A stretch of 64,000 bases of DNA. It comes from Rhizobium sp. SL86. GTDB taxonomy: Bacteria > Pseudomonadota > Alphaproteobacteria > Rhizobiales > Rhizobiaceae. Location of the stretch: the NCBI RefSeq assembly GCF_026672545.1, contig NZ_JAPPRJ010000001.1, positions 1,547,001-1,611,000 on the forward strand. The letters run 5' to 3'. The notes below the pieces were generated by a model that was given only the letters and a program-made list of their open reading frames with translations, did no database searches and was not told the origin of the DNA. The translations under genes and the position numbers were made by a program. Below are positions 57,228 through 64,000 of the stretch, piece after piece (the first letter of the stretch is position 1; every line of letters begins with the position of its first letter).

Positions 57228-57996
57228 GGGGGTTCCACTCCAGATCGAGGCAGAGCGGAGCCGGGTTGCGGCTCTTCTCCAGGGTGAGACGGAAAACCGG
57301 ATGTCCGATGCTGCCGCCAAGCATCGAGCCATCGGGAAGGCGCCGTTCGGACGCCGGTGCCGGTTCGGCGAGAAAACGGAAGAGGGCACTGGAGGCCTCC
57401 TCCTCGCCGGCATGCCGGATGAGCAGAAGCGGCCGCCTCGCCGCCTTTGCCCGCAAGCTCAGCCTGCGGCTTTCGGTGAGGCCGAAAGGGGCAGGATTGC
57501 CGTGAATTTCCAGCAGCGTTGCTGCAAAAATCCCGCTGGAAAGGGCAGCTTCCGCCAGCCACAGGGCATCCTCCAGCCGCTGCGGCACCGCGTGGTAGAA
57601 ACGCGTGATGTCCAGCCCGAAGGCCTGCAGGCCGGGCGCATAGGGCAGGCCTGCCTCGGCCTTTGCCATACGGTCCGAAATCCACAGGAAGGGACTGGCG
57701 TTCCCCGTCTCCCGCTGCAGGTGAGCCGTCAGTGCAAGCGCAAAACCGCTGGCCGCACCCGCATGGCGAAAGCCGAGACTGCGGATTTCCGTAATACCAT
57801 CCAGCGGCAGGCCGCCCTCCAGCGCCTGGTCCAGTTCGGCCACACGCGTTGCCAGCCGGGCATGGGCCTCCGCGTGGCCTTCGGCAACATGTTCCGCCTC
57901 GGCGGCTGCCAGCGCCGGCAGGGCTTTGCCCTCCAGCCGGGCAATCGTTTCGCGCAGGGCAAAAACCGTCTCCTGCGCCAGGGCAGGTCGTGCCAT
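57061..57996 (-). CDS. imuA: ImuA, RecA-like SOS mutagenesis protein
   Basis: 311 residues. RecA-related core (LPLDGITEIRSLGFRHAGAA, SPFLWISDRMAKAEAGLPYA, LEDALWLAEAALSSG) without a normal Walker A motif, as in ImuA. It takes part in the mutasome with ImuB and DnaE2. A LexA box sits 22 bp upstream of the ATG at 57996, so the three-gene cassette should be DNA-damage-induced. Its 3' end is shared with imuB in another frame. Confidence 0.92.
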   Translation of the reverse strand: MARPALAQETVFALRETIARLEGKALPALAAAEAEHVAEGHAEAHARLATRVAELDQALEGGLPLDGITEIRSLGFRHAGAASGFALALTAHLQRETGNASPFLWISDRMAKAEAGLPYAPGLQAFGLDITRFYHAVPQRLEDALWLAEAALSSGIFAATLLEIHGNPAPFGLTESRRLSLRAKAARRPLLLIRHAGEEEASSALFRFLAEPAPASERRLPDGSMLGGSIGHPVFRLTLEKSRNPAPLCLDLEWNPHDRQFFALPPALSPRRDTVPASQPAARSGALFSAAFDRQGAPASMGSVLAFERAS

Positions 57997-58017
57997 GACG
58001 TCAGCTCCATCCGATAT

Positions 58018-58032
58018 GTTCACTTTATGTTC
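58018..58032. promoter_or_regulatory. LexA (SOS) box of imuA-imuB-dnaE2
   Basis: GTTCACTTTATGTTC fits the alphaproteobacterial LexA consensus GTTC-N7-GTTC exactly. It overlaps the expected promoter of the leftward cassette. Confidence 0.9.
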
Positions 58033-58168
58033 TTATGGATTCCAGAGGCTGCCCGAAGAGTCAACGGGGTGTGCGGCGAGATTCGTTTACGCTTCCTGCT
58101 TGCTGCTTGAATCCGCTCTCGAAAAAAATTCTCGAAAACCTTATATGGCTTATAAAAAAGGAGCACCC

Positions 58169-58612
58169 ATGGCCCGTGTCGACCAGACCGATGATTGGCG
58201 GGATCGCCACGCCCCGACCATCAGCGCCTTCGAATCGCTGGCAATCGAGGCCTATGGCAACCTGCCGGAAGAATTTCGCGCACTGACCCATGACCTGACC
58301 ATCGAAATCGAGGATTTCCCCGATGACGAGGTTTTTGAGGACATGGCGCTGGAAACGCCTTTCGATCTGCTCGGCCTGTTCGAAGGGCGCGGCATTTCCG
58401 AACGTTTCACGGTGGAAACCGGCGAATTGCCGAACCGTATCCGTCTGTATCGCCGCCCGATCCTGGATTATTGGGCGGAAAACGAGGAAACACTGGGCGA
58501 TATCATCACCCATGTGCTCATTCACGAGATCGGCCACCATTTCGGCCTGTCGGATGACGATATGGAGCGTATCGAGGAACGTGCCGAAGAGGCCGCCGAC
58601 CGGACGGGCTGA
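58169..58612 (+). CDS. Zincin-like metallopeptidase family protein
   Basis: 147 residues. HExxH zinc site in VLIHEIGHHFGLSDDD, with the conserved surrounding ENEETLGDIITH and DLLGLFEGRGI. The N-terminus is acidic. Small cytosolic metallopeptidases of this family (PF06262) have no known substrate. AAAAGGAGCACCC precedes the ATG at 58169; an ATG eight codons upstream lacks a site. Divergent from imuA, so its promoter may be touched by the LexA box, which seems too far (about 150 bp) to matter. Confidence 0.82.
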   Translation: MARVDQTDDWRDRHAPTISAFESLAIEAYGNLPEEFRALTHDLTIEIEDFPDDEVFEDMALETPFDLLGLFEGRGISERFTVETGELPNRIRLYRRPILDYWAENEETLGDIITHVLIHEIGHHFGLSDDDMERIEERAEEAADRTG

Positions 58613-58621
58613 GGACCAGCC

Positions 58622-59932
58622 TCAGGCCCTGGCCGGGATGCGGCGGATTTTTGCGCCCAGCGCATTCAGGCGTTCGTCAATCCGCTCGTAACCCCGTTCG
58701 ATCTGCTGGGCATTGTTGATGATCGAGGTGCCGTCTGCCCCCATGGCGGCAATCAGCATGGCCATGCCGGCGCGGATGTCCGGGCTTTCCAGCCGTGCGG
58801 CCTTCAGCGGCGCGGGTCCGGAAATCACCGCCCGGTGCGGATCGCACAGCACGATCCGCGCGCCCATGGCGATCAGCTTGTCGACGAAGAACATCCGCGA
58901 TTCGAACATCTTTTCGAACATCAGCACCATGCCTTCACATTGGGTGGCGGTGACGATGGCAATCGACATGGTATCGGCGGGAAAGGCTGGCCAGGGCTGG
59001 TCCTCGATCTTCGGCACATGGCCGCCGAAATCGGGCTCGATCCTTTTCGATTGCCCGGCGGGCACGATCAGGTCGTCGCCTTCGATCCGGCAGTGAATGC
59101 CGAGCCGTTCGAAACCCATCAGGGTGGAGCGCAGGTGTTCGACCCCGGCATTGGTGATGCGCAGATCGGAATCGGTGACCGCCGCAAGGCCGATCAGCGA
59201 ACCGACCTCGATATGGTCCGGGCCGATGCGGTGGGTTGCGCTGCCGAGCGGCCGTCCGCCCTCGATCGTCATGCAATTGGTGCCGATCCCGTCGATCTTT
59301 GCACCCATGGCATTGAGGAAATGCGCCAGATCCTGCACATGCGGCTCGGAGGCGCAGTTGCGCAGAATGGTCGTACCCTTGGCCGCGACGGCAGCGCAGA
59401 GCGCATTTTCGGTCGCCGTCACCGAGGGTTCGTCGAGAAACACGTCGGCCCCGGTCAAAGTCTTGGCCTTGAAGACATAATTCCCGTCCAACGAGATTTC
59501 GGCCCCCAGTTGCCGCAGGGCGAGGAAATGGCTATCGAGACGGCGCCGCCCGATCACATCGCCGCCGGGGGGCGGCAGGGTGATTTCGCCGCAGCGGGCA
59601 AGAACCGGCCCGGCGAGCAGAATGGAGGCGCGGATGCGCGAGCAGAGATCGGGGTCGAGGGTGGCCGGCTGGATGTCGCGTGCATGGATGCGCAGCGCAT
59701 TGTTGCCCGTCCATTCGGTCTCGGCGCCGAGCGAGGCCAGAAGCCGCACGAGTGCCTCGACATCGCGAATGCGGGGAACATTGGTCAGTTCCACCGGCTG
59801 ATCGGTCAGAAGTGCTGCGGCGATGATGGGAAGGGCCGCATTCTTGTTGCCGGAGGGCTCGATCGCGCCGGACAGCCGGTGCCCGCCCTCGACGATATAT
59901 TCGATACGCTCTGCGGCTCTGGGTTCGGCCAT
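58622..59932 (-). CDS. murA: UDP-N-acetylglucosamine 1-carboxyvinyltransferase (MurA) with Asp at the fosfomycin cysteine
   Basis: 436 residues, EPSP/MurA inside-out barrel. Lys in EPSGNKNAALP (Lys22-like), Arg in IGRRRLDSH, NNAQQIERGYERI and RAGMAMLIAAMG are conserved. At the position of the mobile-loop Cys115 (PGGC in most MurAs) the sequence is PPPGGDVIGRRR, an Asp. Asp variants work in mycobacteria and chlamydiae and are fosfomycin-insensitive. It adds enolpyruvate to UDP-GlcNAc in the first committed peptidoglycan step. Whether it is the only MurA or an accessory paralogue cannot be seen. It ends 9 bp from the convergent zincin gene. ATG at 59932. Confidence 0.9.
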   Translation of the reverse strand: MAEPRAAERIEYIVEGGHRLSGAIEPSGNKNAALPIIAAALLTDQPVELTNVPRIRDVEALVRLLASLGAETEWTGNNALRIHARDIQPATLDPDLCSRIRASILLAGPVLARCGEITLPPPGGDVIGRRRLDSHFLALRQLGAEISLDGNYVFKAKTLTGADVFLDEPSVTATENALCAAVAAKGTTILRNCASEPHVQDLAHFLNAMGAKIDGIGTNCMTIEGGRPLGSATHRIGPDHIEVGSLIGLAAVTDSDLRITNAGVEHLRSTLMGFERLGIHCRIEGDDLIVPAGQSKRIEPDFGGHVPKIEDQPWPAFPADTMSIAIVTATQCEGMVLMFEKMFESRMFFVDKLIAMGARIVLCDPHRAVISGPAPLKAARLESPDIRAGMAMLIAAMGADGTSIINNAQQIERGYERIDERLNALGAKIRRIPARA

Positions 59933-60129
59933 GCTGTTCTGCCTCTTGGAAAAGCGCACGCCAAGGCGGCGGCGAAGGGAGGGACAAAGGGGGAGGGTTC
60001 GGGAAAATCCACTCAGAGCCCCTGTTTTCGTCGGTGAGACGGCCCTTTTAAGGCATGAAGATCATTCTTTTGTGGCGTGTCTTTTGCGCTATGCGCCCTG
60101 TGGTCAGGGCCGATGCCCCGAAAGCCGCA

Positions 60130-60168
60130 GCCTCATCCAGGCTAAACGTCGTCGCTTCTGGATGAGGC
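60130..60168. terminator. Stem-loop between murA and the DUF1737 gene
   Basis: GCCTCATCCAG-N17-CTGGATGAGGC, 11-bp perfect stem, then TTTT on the plus side and a TTT-containing tract on the minus side. Probably the terminator of the leftward DUF1737 unit, protecting murA's promoter region. Confidence 0.6.
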
Positions 60169-60189
60169 CTTTTCTGGGTGCCGGTCGGC

Positions 60190-60396
60190 TTATTGCTCGC
60201 CCAGCTTCATGCTGGGGTCGTAGTCCTTGCCGTGCACGGTCTTCACCACGGCTTGGCCGCAATAGAGCCGGTTTTCGGCGGCGTTGAAGGTGTGGGTCGG
60301 TGAGCCATGCAGTTCCCAGCCCTTGTTCAGCGCATCGGTCACCCGGTGGCAGAAGCTGGAATCATCGGGTCCGGTGAGGAAACGATAGACTTTCAT
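60190..60396 (-). CDS. DUF1737 domain protein
   Basis: 68 residues, MKVYRFLTGPDDSSFCHRVT ... LNKGWELHGSPTHTFN, the DUF1737 pattern (a short cytosolic domain of unknown function). It follows a CitE-like gene by 26 bp in the same direction and probably shares its transcript. Confidence 0.85.
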   Translation of the reverse strand: MKVYRFLTGPDDSSFCHRVTDALNKGWELHGSPTHTFNAAENRLYCGQAVVKTVHGKDYDPSMKLGEQ

Positions 60397-60422
60397 GTCA
60401 GGGTCTTTCTGTTTTGGTCTTT

Positions 60423-61307
60423 TCAGTCTTTGAGGGTTTTTGCCAAAGCGAGAAGCCGTTCGGCCTCTTCCAGATGCAGGCGCTCGATCATGCGGCCATC
60501 GAGGTTGATGACATTCAGGTCGGTCGCCTCCGGGCGGGCAAAGGCAGAGACGATGGCGTCTGCCTCGGCGATCTCGTCGGTTGAGGGGCCGAAGGCGAGA
60601 TTGGCAGGCCCGATCTGCGCCGGGTGGATCAGCATCTTGCCGTCAAAACCCATTTCGCGGCCCTGCCGGCATTCCGCGGCAAATTCGTCGGCATTGCGAA
60701 AATCGTTGAACACGCTGTCGATCACGCTCAAGCCATGCGCACGGGCGGCCAGAACCACCTGCATCAGCCAGGGGGTGAGATAGCTTCGGCCCGGGCGCGG
60801 CAGCACGCGCGTTTCCTTGCGCAGATCGTTGAGGCCGATCACGAATGCGTCAAGTCGGGTGACCGATGAGCGGCTTGCGGCAATCGCCGCGACATCCAGA
60901 ATCCCGCGGGCCGTCTCCATCATCGCCCAGATTTTCGTCGTGCCGGAACCGTGCCGATCAAGCACCTCCTGTACGTCTAGGAGGTCTTCCGGCCGCCCCA
61001 CCTTCGGGATGAGCACGGCATCGGGGGCGAGCGCCATCACGAGATTGAGGTCGTCGCGCCAGAACGGCGTGTCCAAGCCATTGATACGAATGATGGATTC
61101 CTGGTTCTGGAGCGGTACCTCCGCCAGCAGCTGCCGCAGGTTTTCCCGCGCTTGCGGTTTCTTTTCCGGTGCGACCGAATCTTCCAGATCGAAGATCACG
61201 CCATCGCAATTCAGCGTCCGGCATTTCTCCAGCGCCCGCTCGTTGATGGCGGGGACGCTGAGTAGAGACCGCCGCGGCGGTCGGGGGGAGGGCGGGTGAT
61301 CAAGCAT
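60423..61307 (-). CDS. HpcH/HpaI-type (CitE-like) CoA ester lyase
   Basis: 294 residues. CitE/MCL fold: RRSLLSVPAINERALEK, VIFDLEDSVAPEKK (Mg-binding acids), IRINGLDTPFWRDDL, IWAMMETARGILDV and GFDGKMLIHPAQIGP. It could be a malyl-, citramalyl- or beta-methylmalyl-CoA lyase/thioesterase; no citrate lyase partners (citD, citF) are beside it, so citrate lyase is unlikely. The ATG at 61307 is followed by the family pattern; upstream extension rejected. Confidence 0.88.
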   Translation of the reverse strand: MLDHPPSPRPPRRSLLSVPAINERALEKCRTLNCDGVIFDLEDSVAPEKKPQARENLRQLLAEVPLQNQESIIRINGLDTPFWRDDLNLVMALAPDAVLIPKVGRPEDLLDVQEVLDRHGSGTTKIWAMMETARGILDVAAIAASRSSVTRLDAFVIGLNDLRKETRVLPRPGRSYLTPWLMQVVLAARAHGLSVIDSVFNDFRNADEFAAECRQGREMGFDGKMLIHPAQIGPANLAFGPSTDEIAEADAIVSAFARPEATDLNVINLDGRMIERLHLEEAERLLALAKTLKD

Positions 61308-61417
61308 TGCGATCTTCTGGCAAGCTTTGTGATGAGGCGCAATAGCGCAGGAAGCCAAAGGCTCTTGCAAGACTCAAGAGAAAGGACCACATTTCCCACA
61401 GAGAAAGGTTCAACATC

Positions 61418-61663
61418 ATGCAGAACATTCGTGCGCTCTTCCTCGGTCTCATTGGCATTGCCGCCATCGGTGCCCTCGTTGTGCTGACGGCCTCGCTGAC
61501 GATCGCCTTTGCCGGCATGCTTGCCGTCTTCACCGCCGTGAAGGCTCTGTCGCCGCGCCTCAAACCGGTGCCGGTTCGCGCCAGGTCCAAGGGCGCCAAG
61601 CGGGACAGCAAACAGGATATGCGCGTCTGGAACGATGGCCGCGGGACGATCATCGATCTCTGA
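61418..61663 (+). CDS. Small membrane protein of unknown function
   Basis: 81 residues. One or two hydrophobic helices (FLGLIGIAAIGALVVLTASL and TIAFAGMLAVFTAV) followed by a basic stretch (RARSKGAKRDSKQDMR) that would face the cytoplasm. GAGAAAGGTTC lies before the ATG at 61418. It is divergent from the CitE-like gene. No known domain; similar short proteins occur in rhizobia. Confidence 0.65.
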   Translation: MQNIRALFLGLIGIAAIGALVVLTASLTIAFAGMLAVFTAVKALSPRLKPVPVRARSKGAKRDSKQDMRVWNDGRGTIIDL

Positions 61664-61686
61664 TCTGGCGCAATCTGGCCCGAAAC

Positions 61687-61719
61687 CGGTACGCTCGCAG
61701 GCTTGCCAGCGTACCGTTT
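61687..61719 (+). terminator. Terminator before leuD
   Basis: CGGTACGCT-N12-AGCGTACCG, 9-bp perfect stem, then TTT. 24 bp after the small membrane protein gene. Confidence 0.65.
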
Positions 61720-61798
61720 GACCTGAATGTGGTCTTCAAATCCCCTGTAAATTGGTCTATTGCAGCATCCGCAGTTAAAAGTCTCGCGGAGGCAGATC

Positions 61799-62404
61799 AT
61801 GGAAAAATTCGTCAAGCTCACCGGCGTTGCAGCGCCGCTTCCGGTCGTCAACATCGACACGGACATGATCATTCCGAAGGATTACCTGAAGACGATCAAG
61901 CGCACCGGCCTCGGCAAGGGCCTGTTTGCCGAAGCGCGTTATCGCGATGACGGCTCGCTGAATCCCGATTTCGTGCTGAACAAGCCGCAATACGAGCACG
62001 CCAAGATCCTGGTCGCCGGCGACAATTTCGGCTGCGGCTCCTCGCGCGAACATGCGCCCTGGGCACTGCTCGATTTCGGTATCCGTTGCGTGATCTCCAC
62101 TTCGTTTGCCGATATCTTCTACAACAACTGTTTCAAGAACGGCATCCTGCCGATCGTCGTCTCTCAGGATGACCTCGACAAGCTGATGGACGATGCCTCG
62201 CGCGGTGCCAATGCCGTGCTCACCATTGATCTGGAAGCTCAGGAAATCTCGGGCCCGGACGGCGGCAAGATCACCTTCGATATCGATCCGGCCCGCAAGC
62301 ACATCATGCTGGAAGGTCTTGACGACATTGCCACCACGCTGAAGAGCGATGGTGCGATTGCCTCGTTCGAAACGAAGATCCAGTCGGAGCGTCCCTGGCT
62401 CTGA
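61799..62404 (+). CDS. leuD: 3-isopropylmalate dehydratase small subunit
   Basis: 201 residues. [20 protein letters not shown] start, swivel-domain [20 protein letters not shown] and [20 protein letters not shown]. With LeuC (not in the window) it isomerises 2- to 3-isopropylmalate in leucine synthesis. ATG at 61799 behind GGAGG. leuB follows 149 bp later with a stem-loop between. Confidence 0.96.
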   Translation: MEKFVKLTGVAAPLPVVNIDTDMIIPKDYLKTIKRTGLGKGLFAEARYRDDGSLNPDFVLNKPQYEHAKILVAGDNFGCGSSREHAPWALLDFGIRCVISTSFADIFYNNCFKNGILPIVVSQDDLDKLMDDASRGANAVLTIDLEAQEISGPDGGKITFDIDPARKHIMLEGLDDIATTLKSDGAIASFETKIQSERPWL

Positions 62405-62417
62405 GCCGGTGGCCCAA

Positions 62418-62438
62418 CCCCTCTGGAATGCAGAGGGG
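62418..62438. terminator. Stem-loop between leuD and leuB
   Basis: CCCCTCTG-GAATG-CAGAGGGG, 8-bp perfect stem, no T-tract, 13 bp after the leuD stop. It may separate leuD and leuB transcripts or stabilise leuD mRNA. Confidence 0.45.
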
Positions 62439-62552
62439 CAAGGGCGTTTAGAAACACTCTGATCTCTCGTTCTGCGGCAGGCTCGGACGAGGTGGGGGAA
62501 GCGCGGTTCTGCGCGTCATGGTGAGCCTGCCCATTTCCAAGGACACCAGATC

Positions 62553-63662
62553 ATGTCGCATTCTCTCTTTCTGCTTCCCGGTGATGGCATCGGCCCCGAG
62601 GCCATGGCCGAGGTCCGCAAGATCATCGCCTATATGAACGAGGCCATGGGCGCCGGTTTCACGACCGATGAAGGCCTGGTCGGCGGTTCGGCCTATGATG
62701 CGCATGGTGTTGCCATTTCCGAAGGCGACATGGAAAAGGCCATGGCGGCCGATGCGGTTCTCTTTGGTGCCGTCGGCGGCCCGAAGTGGGATGACGTGCC
62801 GTATGACGTGCGCCCGGAAGCCGGTCTGCTGCGTTTGCGCAAGGATCTGGAACTGTTTGCCAACCTGCGTCCGGCCATCTGCTATCCGGCGCTCGCCAAT
62901 GCCTCCTCGCTGAAGCCGGAACTGGTCGAAGGCCTCGACATCCTCATCGTGCGCGAGCTGACGGGCGGCGTCTATTTCGGCGAGCCGAAGACGATCACCG
63001 ATCTCGGCAATGGACAGAAGCGCGCCATCGACACGCAGGTCTATGATACCTACGAGATCGAGCGCATCGCCTCGGTGGCCTTCGAGCTGGCCCGTACCCG
63101 CAAGAATGCCGTCTGCTCGATGGAAAAGCGCAACGTCATGAAGTCTGGCGTGCTCTGGAACCAGGTCGTGACGGAAACCCACAAGGCGAAGTTTGCCGAC
63201 GTGAAGCTGGAGCACATGCTGGCGGATGCCGGCGGCATGCAGCTCGTGCGCGCGCCAAAACAGTTCGATGTCATCGTCACCGACAACCTGTTCGGCGACA
63301 TGCTCTCCGACGTTGCCGCCATGCTGACGGGCTCGCTCGGCATGCTGCCGTCCGCTTCGCTCGGCGCGCCGGATGCCAAGACCGGCAAGCGCAAGGCCCT
63401 TTACGAGCCGGTGCATGGCTCGGCGCCGGACATTGCCGGCAAGGGCATCGCCAACCCGATCGCCATGATCGCCTCGTTCGCCATGTGCCTGCGTTATTCG
63501 TTCAACATGGTCACCGAAGCCGATCGCCTGGAAAAGGCGATTGCCAACGTGCTCGACAAGGGCATCCGCACCGGCGACATCATGAGCGAAGGCGCAACCA
63601 AGGTCGGCACGACCGAGATGGGCGATGCCATCCTCGCCGAATTCAAGGCGCTGTCTGCCTGA
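62553..63662 (+). CDS. leuB: 3-isopropylmalate dehydrogenase
   Basis: 369 residues. [70 protein letters not shown] and [18 protein letters not shown] are all LeuB signatures, including the metal-binding Asp residues. Oxidatively decarboxylates 3-isopropylmalate with NAD+. Full length. Second leucine gene in this stretch. Confidence 0.97.
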   Translation: MSHSLFLLPGDGIGPEAMAEVRKIIAYMNEAMGAGFTTDEGLVGGSAYDAHGVAISEGDMEKAMAADAVLFGAVGGPKWDDVPYDVRPEAGLLRLRKDLELFANLRPAICYPALANASSLKPELVEGLDILIVRELTGGVYFGEPKTITDLGNGQKRAIDTQVYDTYEIERIASVAFELARTRKNAVCSMEKRNVMKSGVLWNQVVTETHKAKFADVKLEHMLADAGGMQLVRAPKQFDVIVTDNLFGDMLSDVAAMLTGSLGMLPSASLGAPDAKTGKRKALYEPVHGSAPDIAGKGIANPIAMIASFAMCLRYSFNMVTEADRLEKAIANVLDKGIRTGDIMSEGATKVGTTEMGDAILAEFKALSA

Positions 63663-63673
63663 TCCACAGGATC

Positions 63674-63702
63674 GAAGAGGCGTGGTTTTCCCGCGCCTCT
63701 TC
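63674..63702. terminator. Stem-loop after leuB
   Basis: GAAGAGGCG-N11-CGCCTCTTC, 9-bp perfect stem 12 bp past the leuB stop; no T-tract on the plus strand. Confidence 0.5.
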
Positions 63703-63760
63703 AAAATGGCTGTCATACTGGCCTGCTAACCTGTCGTGAGGGGAAAGCAGGGGATCAACC

Positions 63761-64000
63761 ATGTACGGCAAGCTCAAGCGCCGGTATGCGCGCCATTGCG
63801 GCAGCGCCCGTCTACATCTTCACATGCCGGTGCTGCTCGTCGGCGCCAATCTCGTTCTTCTTGCTGTCCTGCTTCTCGATCAGCCGGTTTCAGCCTATGT
63901 GCTGCACTCCGGGGGGATGCTCAGGCAGGTCGGCGCAATCGTGACGGATGTCGGCAAGTCCGGCTGGCTGATCTTTGCCAGCATCCTTATTCTCTTTGAA
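63761..64000 (+). CDS. Probable PAP2-family phosphatase, 5' part only
   Basis: The frame is open from ATG 63761 to the window end, 80 codons, starting MYGKLKRRYARHCGSARLHL. A first hydrophobic helix (VLLVGANLVLLAVLLLD) is followed by IVTDVGKSGWLIFASILILF, the T-D-x-G-x-S-x-W tract that begins many membrane PAP2 (lipid phosphate phosphatase) proteins of rhizobia. The catalytic KxxxxxxRP and SGH motifs would lie beyond the window. GGGGATCAACC precedes the ATG. An overlapping ORF in another frame is a shadow. Confidence 0.6.
   Translation, partial: MYGKLKRRYARHCGSARLHLHMPVLLVGANLVLLAVLLLDQPVSAYVLHSGGMLRQVGAIVTDVGKSGWLIFASILILFE

Noticed and set aside
62448..63716. 422-codon open frame antisense to leuB
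   Set aside because: Mirror frame of leuB.
63736..63999. 87-codon frame at the window end (starting MRGKQGINHVRQ)
   Set aside because: A different frame over the same DNA begins at a well-placed ATG (63761) and has clear membrane helices with a PAP2-like tract; it is the likelier gene.

Overview
The window is a 64 kb piece of a high-GC chromosome from an alphaproteobacterium, most likely a member of the Rhizobiaceae (Rhizobium, Agrobacterium or Allorhizobium type). The evidence is the gene order mnmG-rsmG-parA-parB-holA-lptE-leuS, a TrcR-type DUF1013 regulator, the imuA-imuB-dnaE2 cassette behind a GTTC-N7-GTTC LexA box, and the order rplU-rpmA-(acetyltransferases)-obgE-proB-proA-nadD-rsfS-rlmH-envC-ctpA-rppH. 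The rest is normal core metabolism, so the window is chromosomal. The first 4 kb is the chromosome-partition region, with a perfect 16-bp parS palindrome inside the start of rsmG.

Layout. 1-8.8 kb: tRNA and rRNA modification, ParAB, DNA polymerase III delta, LptE, LeuRS and a YggS protein. 8.9-19.0 kb: two related acyl-CoA synthetases (propionyl- and acetyl-CoA type) around the TrcR-like gene, then a secreted nuclease-like protein, an uncharacterised protein, an ABC-F ATPase, a YigZ protein and a DUF6880 protein. 19.0-28.8 kb: a hydantoin/N-carbamoyl-D-amino-acid catabolic cluster. It has a polar-amino-acid-type ABC importer, N-carbamoyl-D-amino acid hydrolase, D-hydantoinase, hydantoin racemase, a LysR regulator, a flavin-reductase-like protein and a DapA-like aldolase. 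A D-amino-acid transaminase gene diverges from it across an AT-rich region with two inverted repeats. Together they would import hydantoins, open the ring, decarbamoylate, and transaminate the D-amino acid.

29.4-36.9 kb: a genomic island bounded by two identical 158-bp direct repeats, each holding a complete tRNA-Ser(CGA). Inside, leftward genes are a truncated tyrosine integrase, a protein of two tandem GreA/B C-terminal-like domains, a type III Mod gene with a large internal deletion, and an apparently intact type III Res. Rightward is a low-GC, translationally coupled pair: a DUF3800 protein and a small protein whose C-terminus resembles BECR-fold RNases. This is the most accessory-looking part and the best candidate for an undescribed system.

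36.9-49.1 kb: rplU-rpmA, two GNATs and the long obgE...rppH run. The envC gene here is broken by an extra C in a C6 tract. 49.1-64 kb: a LysR/quinone oxidoreductase pair, bfr-bfd, the ImuABC mutagenesis cassette, a zincin-like protein, a MurA homologue with Asp where the catalytic Cys normally is, a CitE-like lyase, leuD and leuB, and the start of a probable PAP2 phosphatase. All calls come from reading the sequence and from knowledge of the families; no database search was run.
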